From: Entrophospora sp. SA101
Lineage: Eukaryota; Glomeromycota; Glomeromycetes; Entrophosporales; Entrophosporaceae
Length of the DNA stretch: 10,663 nucleotides
Direction: 5' to 3'
Assembly: GCA_958430865.1 (NCBI GenBank)
Contig: CAUDNR010000801.1
Span: forward strand, 13,929-24,591
Part shown: piece by piece, positions 9,146 to 10,663 of the stretch
How the letters are laid out: the number at the start of each line of letters is the position of its first letter
Position numbering within the stretch: position 1 is the stretch's first letter
The notes under the pieces: generated by a model
The model's database searches: none
The model's input: only the letters and a program-made list of their open reading frames with translations
What the model was told of the DNA's origin: nothing
Made by a program: the position numbers and the translations under genes

Positions 9146-9284
9146 GAATTGCTATTTCTTACCAGTGGTGATTGTCACCACCTAAGGAATTAAATTTGCG
9201 TAGGGCGGAGTTAGGGTTGGGGTTAATCATAATTGTATAATTCCTTAGGTGGTGACAATCACCACCAGTGAGAAATAGCAATTC
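9146..9284. mobile_element. 139-bp foldback / MITE-like element with 46-bp terminal inverted repeats
   Basis: Arms 9146-9191 and 9239-9284 are inverted copies matching at 43 of 46 positions, beginning GAATTGCTATTTCT and ending ACCTAAGGAATT. Each arm itself contains a near-palindrome, GGTGGTGATTGTCACCACC in the right arm's complement, so the element is a palindrome of palindromes. The 47-bp centre holds TTAGGGTTGGGGTT. ATTATTAAA occurs both at 9135-9143 and 9286-9294, 2 and 1 bp outside the arms. A 9-bp target duplication would fit a Mutator-like mobiliser, but an A/T-only 9-mer here can arise by chance. It carries no coding sequence. It sits 3 bp after the kinase relic's terminal stop. Confidence 0.8.
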
Positions 9285-9571
9285 CATTATTAAATTATTA
9301 TTTTTTTTTTTAATAAAGGCAATATCCTGCTCATATAATTTTATTAGAATAAAGTAAATATAATAATAATAATTCACTAAATAAATTCCAAATTAACTTT
9401 ATATGTGGTTATTCCCCTTGAAAATAATTAATATAGATATATATATATATACACATTTAAATTTAACATTTCAGAAAAAAAAACAGATATGTCAAACAAA
9501 GTCTATAAAGTTTATTCATTCTCAATTTAACAATTTTAACTGCATCATAGATGTTGTTGACTGATCTGGAT
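9285..9571. other. AT-rich spacer without a gene
   Basis: This part contains a run of 11 T (9301-9311), an (ATA)n-like stretch near 9358-9372 and an AT run at about 9437-9450. No protein-like block is seen on either strand. Confidence 0.5.
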
Positions 9572-9585
9572 ATTACCTAGGTAAT
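9572..9585. repeat. Perfect 14-bp palindrome inside a larger imperfect inverted repeat
   Basis: ATTACCT is followed directly by AGGTAAT. Outside it, ACTGATCTGG (9560-9569) faces GGATCCAGT (9594-9602), an imperfect complement, so 9560-9602 could fold as a longer hairpin with unequal arms. It may be a relic of another small foldback element. No function is known to me. Confidence 0.5.
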
Positions 9586-9622
9586 GGGAAGTCGGATCCA
9601 GTATTAATGAAGTTATTTATTA

Positions 9623-9691
9623 AGCTGGATGAGAATTATTAGAATTAGTGTTAGAATTAGAATGAGAATTTGAAAGAGGTCTTGAGGGTAT
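9623..9691 (-). pseudogene. Short Ser/Asn-rich coding scrap
   Basis: The minus strand reads IPSRPLSNSHSNSNTNSN and ends NNSHPA before TAA (9620-9622); an in-frame TAA (9692-9694) precedes it. Just upstream in other frames is SRSPTTTSLNNKYSNYTN (about 9708-9764). Ser/Asn/Pro runs of this kind are typical of low-complexity protein tails. But the DNA is also a loose AATTCT-type tandem, which alone would give this translation. It could be a C-terminal fragment of a lost gene; the call is weak. Confidence 0.22.
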
Positions 9692-9803
9692 TTATGCTAT
9701 CTGATTAGTTGGTATAATTAGAATATTTATTATTTAGAGAAGTGGTTGTTGGTGAGCGTGAGTTTTTTTTCATATTTATTATGATAATCTTTACCAAATA
9801 TGT

Positions 9804-9930
9804 AATTTCGGCATTTCGGCACATTTCTGCACATTTCGGCATTTTCAATTTCGGCATTTCGGAAACAATTCGACATTTCGGAAACAATTCAGCATTTCGG
9901 AAACAATTCGGCATTTCGGAAACAATTCGG
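9804..9930. repeat. Tandem repeat: four 19-bp units (9851-9926) with a degenerate leader
   Basis: Units start at 9851, 9870, 9889 and 9908. The consensus is TCGGCATTTCGGAAACAAT, differing only at bases 3 and 4 of units 2 (TCGACA) and 3 (TCAGCA); a partial TCGG closes the array. Upstream, 9804-9850 repeats shorter CATTTCGGCA-like pieces, including one CATTTCTGCA variant. The unit has no stop codon in any frame of either strand, so overlapping open frames run through it on both strands. Because 19 is not a multiple of 3, those translations cycle through frames and are not evidence of a protein. Confidence 0.85.
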
Positions 9931-10049
9931 AGTACAACCACTAATCCGAAATATTTCAGAAATCAAAAAATAGTTACAGCTAACAACTTTAACTTAAACC
10001 TCAATTCTGTCAACCACAAATAAATTTTTTAAGCAATATATCAAGTTTA

Positions 10050-10453
10050 CCTCACACCAATCCATTCATTTTCCCTTCCTTATACACCCCCAACTGACAT
10101 GAGACACAAACCTATAACAGCATCCATAATAAACTCTGATCTCATAATAGCCAAGCACATATCATCTACATTGTACAGACATTATATATTGAATAACACA
10201 AATATGGATATTAATGCAATTCCACCATGTGCAGGATTATACATGAAGTCAAAACTATTTTGACCATTTGCAGATCTGGTTGAAATAGGGTCGAAATAAG
10301 GTTGAAACTGATTTTTACTATGTAGTTGCCTCAAGTCAAAACATTTTGACTTTGGGGTTTTAATTTCGACTTCATGTATATAGTGGTAATCATCTAAAGA
10401 CATCATCAAATGTTGCCAATCTTTAAGTGCTGATACTTTATTAAATATGGGCT
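10050..10453 (-). pseudogene. Decayed coding sequence, apparently split by a small inverted-repeat element
   Basis: One minus-strand frame is nearly open from 10453 to 10050, broken only by TAA at 10182-10184 and 10080-10082. Before the inserted element it reads PIFNKVSALKDWQHLMMSLD then DYHY. After it come NPAHGGIALISIFVLFNI, CLYNVDDMCLAIMRSEF, MDAVIGLCLMSVGGV and GRENEWIGVR. These have a natural amino acid mix with Trp, Cys, His and Met, unlike translated AT-rich spacer. The middle (about residues encoded at 10238-10380) is explained by the element, not by the ancestral protein. The WQHLMMSLDDYH block feels familiar from repetitive uncharacterised proteins of Rhizophagus-type fungi. That is memory, not a match I could check. 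I assign no function. Confidence 0.45.
10238..10380. mobile_element. 143-bp MITE-like element flanked by TA, possibly Tc1/mariner type
   Basis: Perfect 13-bp inverted ends, TATACATGAAGTC at 10238-10250 and its complement at 10368-10380. Matching stops exactly at these ends. If the outer TA is a target duplication, the element proper is TACATGAAGTC...GACTTCATGTA, as expected for Tc1/mariner-derived MITEs. Inside are two hairpins, GTCAAAA-CTA-TTTTGAC (10248-10264) and AAGTCAAAA-CA-TTTTGACTT (10333-10352), and three 11-bp units at 10278-10288, 10289-10299 and 10300-10310 (GGTTGAAATAG, GGTCGAAATAA, GGTTGAAACTG). There is no transposase, so it is non-autonomous. The superfamily call is inference from TA alone. 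Confidence 0.55.
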
Positions 10454-10539
10454 AATTTACCAAAACTCTATTTTTGCAATATTCTAGACATGAAAAATAA
10501 TGTAATAGAAAGTTTTTTTTGAATTATTTAATTAAAAAA

Positions 10540-10571
10540 AAAGTTACAATGGTTTAAAGTTGGGTAACTTT
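10540..10571. repeat. 8-bp inverted repeat with 16-nt loop
   Basis: AAAGTTAC (10540-10547) and GTAACTTT (10564-10571) are exact complements. Nearby are AATTTCGGCA (10588-10597), echoing the 19-bp tandem repeat region, and the palindrome TCACGTGA (10651-10658) at the window edge. These may be pieces of a dispersed repeat running off the right end. Little more can be said. Confidence 0.4.
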
Positions 10572-10663
10572 GCTATTTTTTATTTGAAATTTCGGCAACT
10601 ATATATCTAAACTGCAATTTACAGATTATTTTCACAATTTTACCAATTATTCACGTGACAAAG

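Noticed and set aside
9159..9377. Minus-strand 72-codon frame across the foldback element
   Set aside because: It is composed of the inverted arms and adjoining poly-Asn/Tyr from simple sequence, so it is not a gene.
1..10663. tRNA, rRNA, CRISPR, prokaryotic operon, or Dictyostelium origin
   Set aside because: No T-arm GGTTCGAATCC-like motif, no regularly spaced repeats with unique spacers, no ribosome binding sites with packed genes. The Asn/Asp tracts alone would allow Dictyostelium, but the kinase relic pattern fits an arbuscular mycorrhizal fungus better, as far as memory allows.

Overview
The window is very AT-rich eukaryotic DNA. It has long A/T runs, a large intron-less ORF rich in Asn, Asp and Ser homopolymers, decayed coding sequence and small inverted-repeat elements. 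The decayed kinase at about 8.05-9.14 kb reads, from memory, like the hugely expanded tyrosine-kinase-like family of arbuscular mycorrhizal fungi (Rhizophagus/Gigaspora type). A Glomeromycotina nuclear genome is therefore my best guess (inference; no search was possible). A Dictyostelium-like amoeba was considered because of the Asn tracts and is less favoured.

Layout. 1-717: AT-rich, no gene, with a small GC-rich tandem at the left edge. 718-1781 (minus): scattered protein-like blocks separated by stops and frame changes, probably a decayed gene of unrecognised family. 1782-3031: non-coding, A/T tracts, a perfect 22-bp palindrome, and the 3' flank of the main gene. 3032-5074 (minus): the only convincing intact gene, 680 aa, disordered, with one coiled coil, a PPLPPKK motif, three basic-Trp motifs and two acidic tracts. 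5084-8052: about 3 kb without a recognisable gene. 8053-9142 (plus): kinase relic with at least six reading-frame changes, several stops and a ruined catalytic centre. 9146-9284: a 139-bp foldback/MITE-like element directly after it. 9623-9691 (minus): a short Ser/Asn-rich coding scrap. 9804-9930: a 19-bp tandem repeat. 10050-10453 (minus): another coding relic, apparently split by a second MITE-like element (10238-10380) flanked by TA.

The window is thus one living gene surrounded by gene relics and small non-autonomous elements. I see no operon, RNA gene, CRISPR array or defence system. The features most worth checking are the repeated Trp motifs of the 680-aa protein, the two MITE-like elements and the identities of the two unassigned relics.
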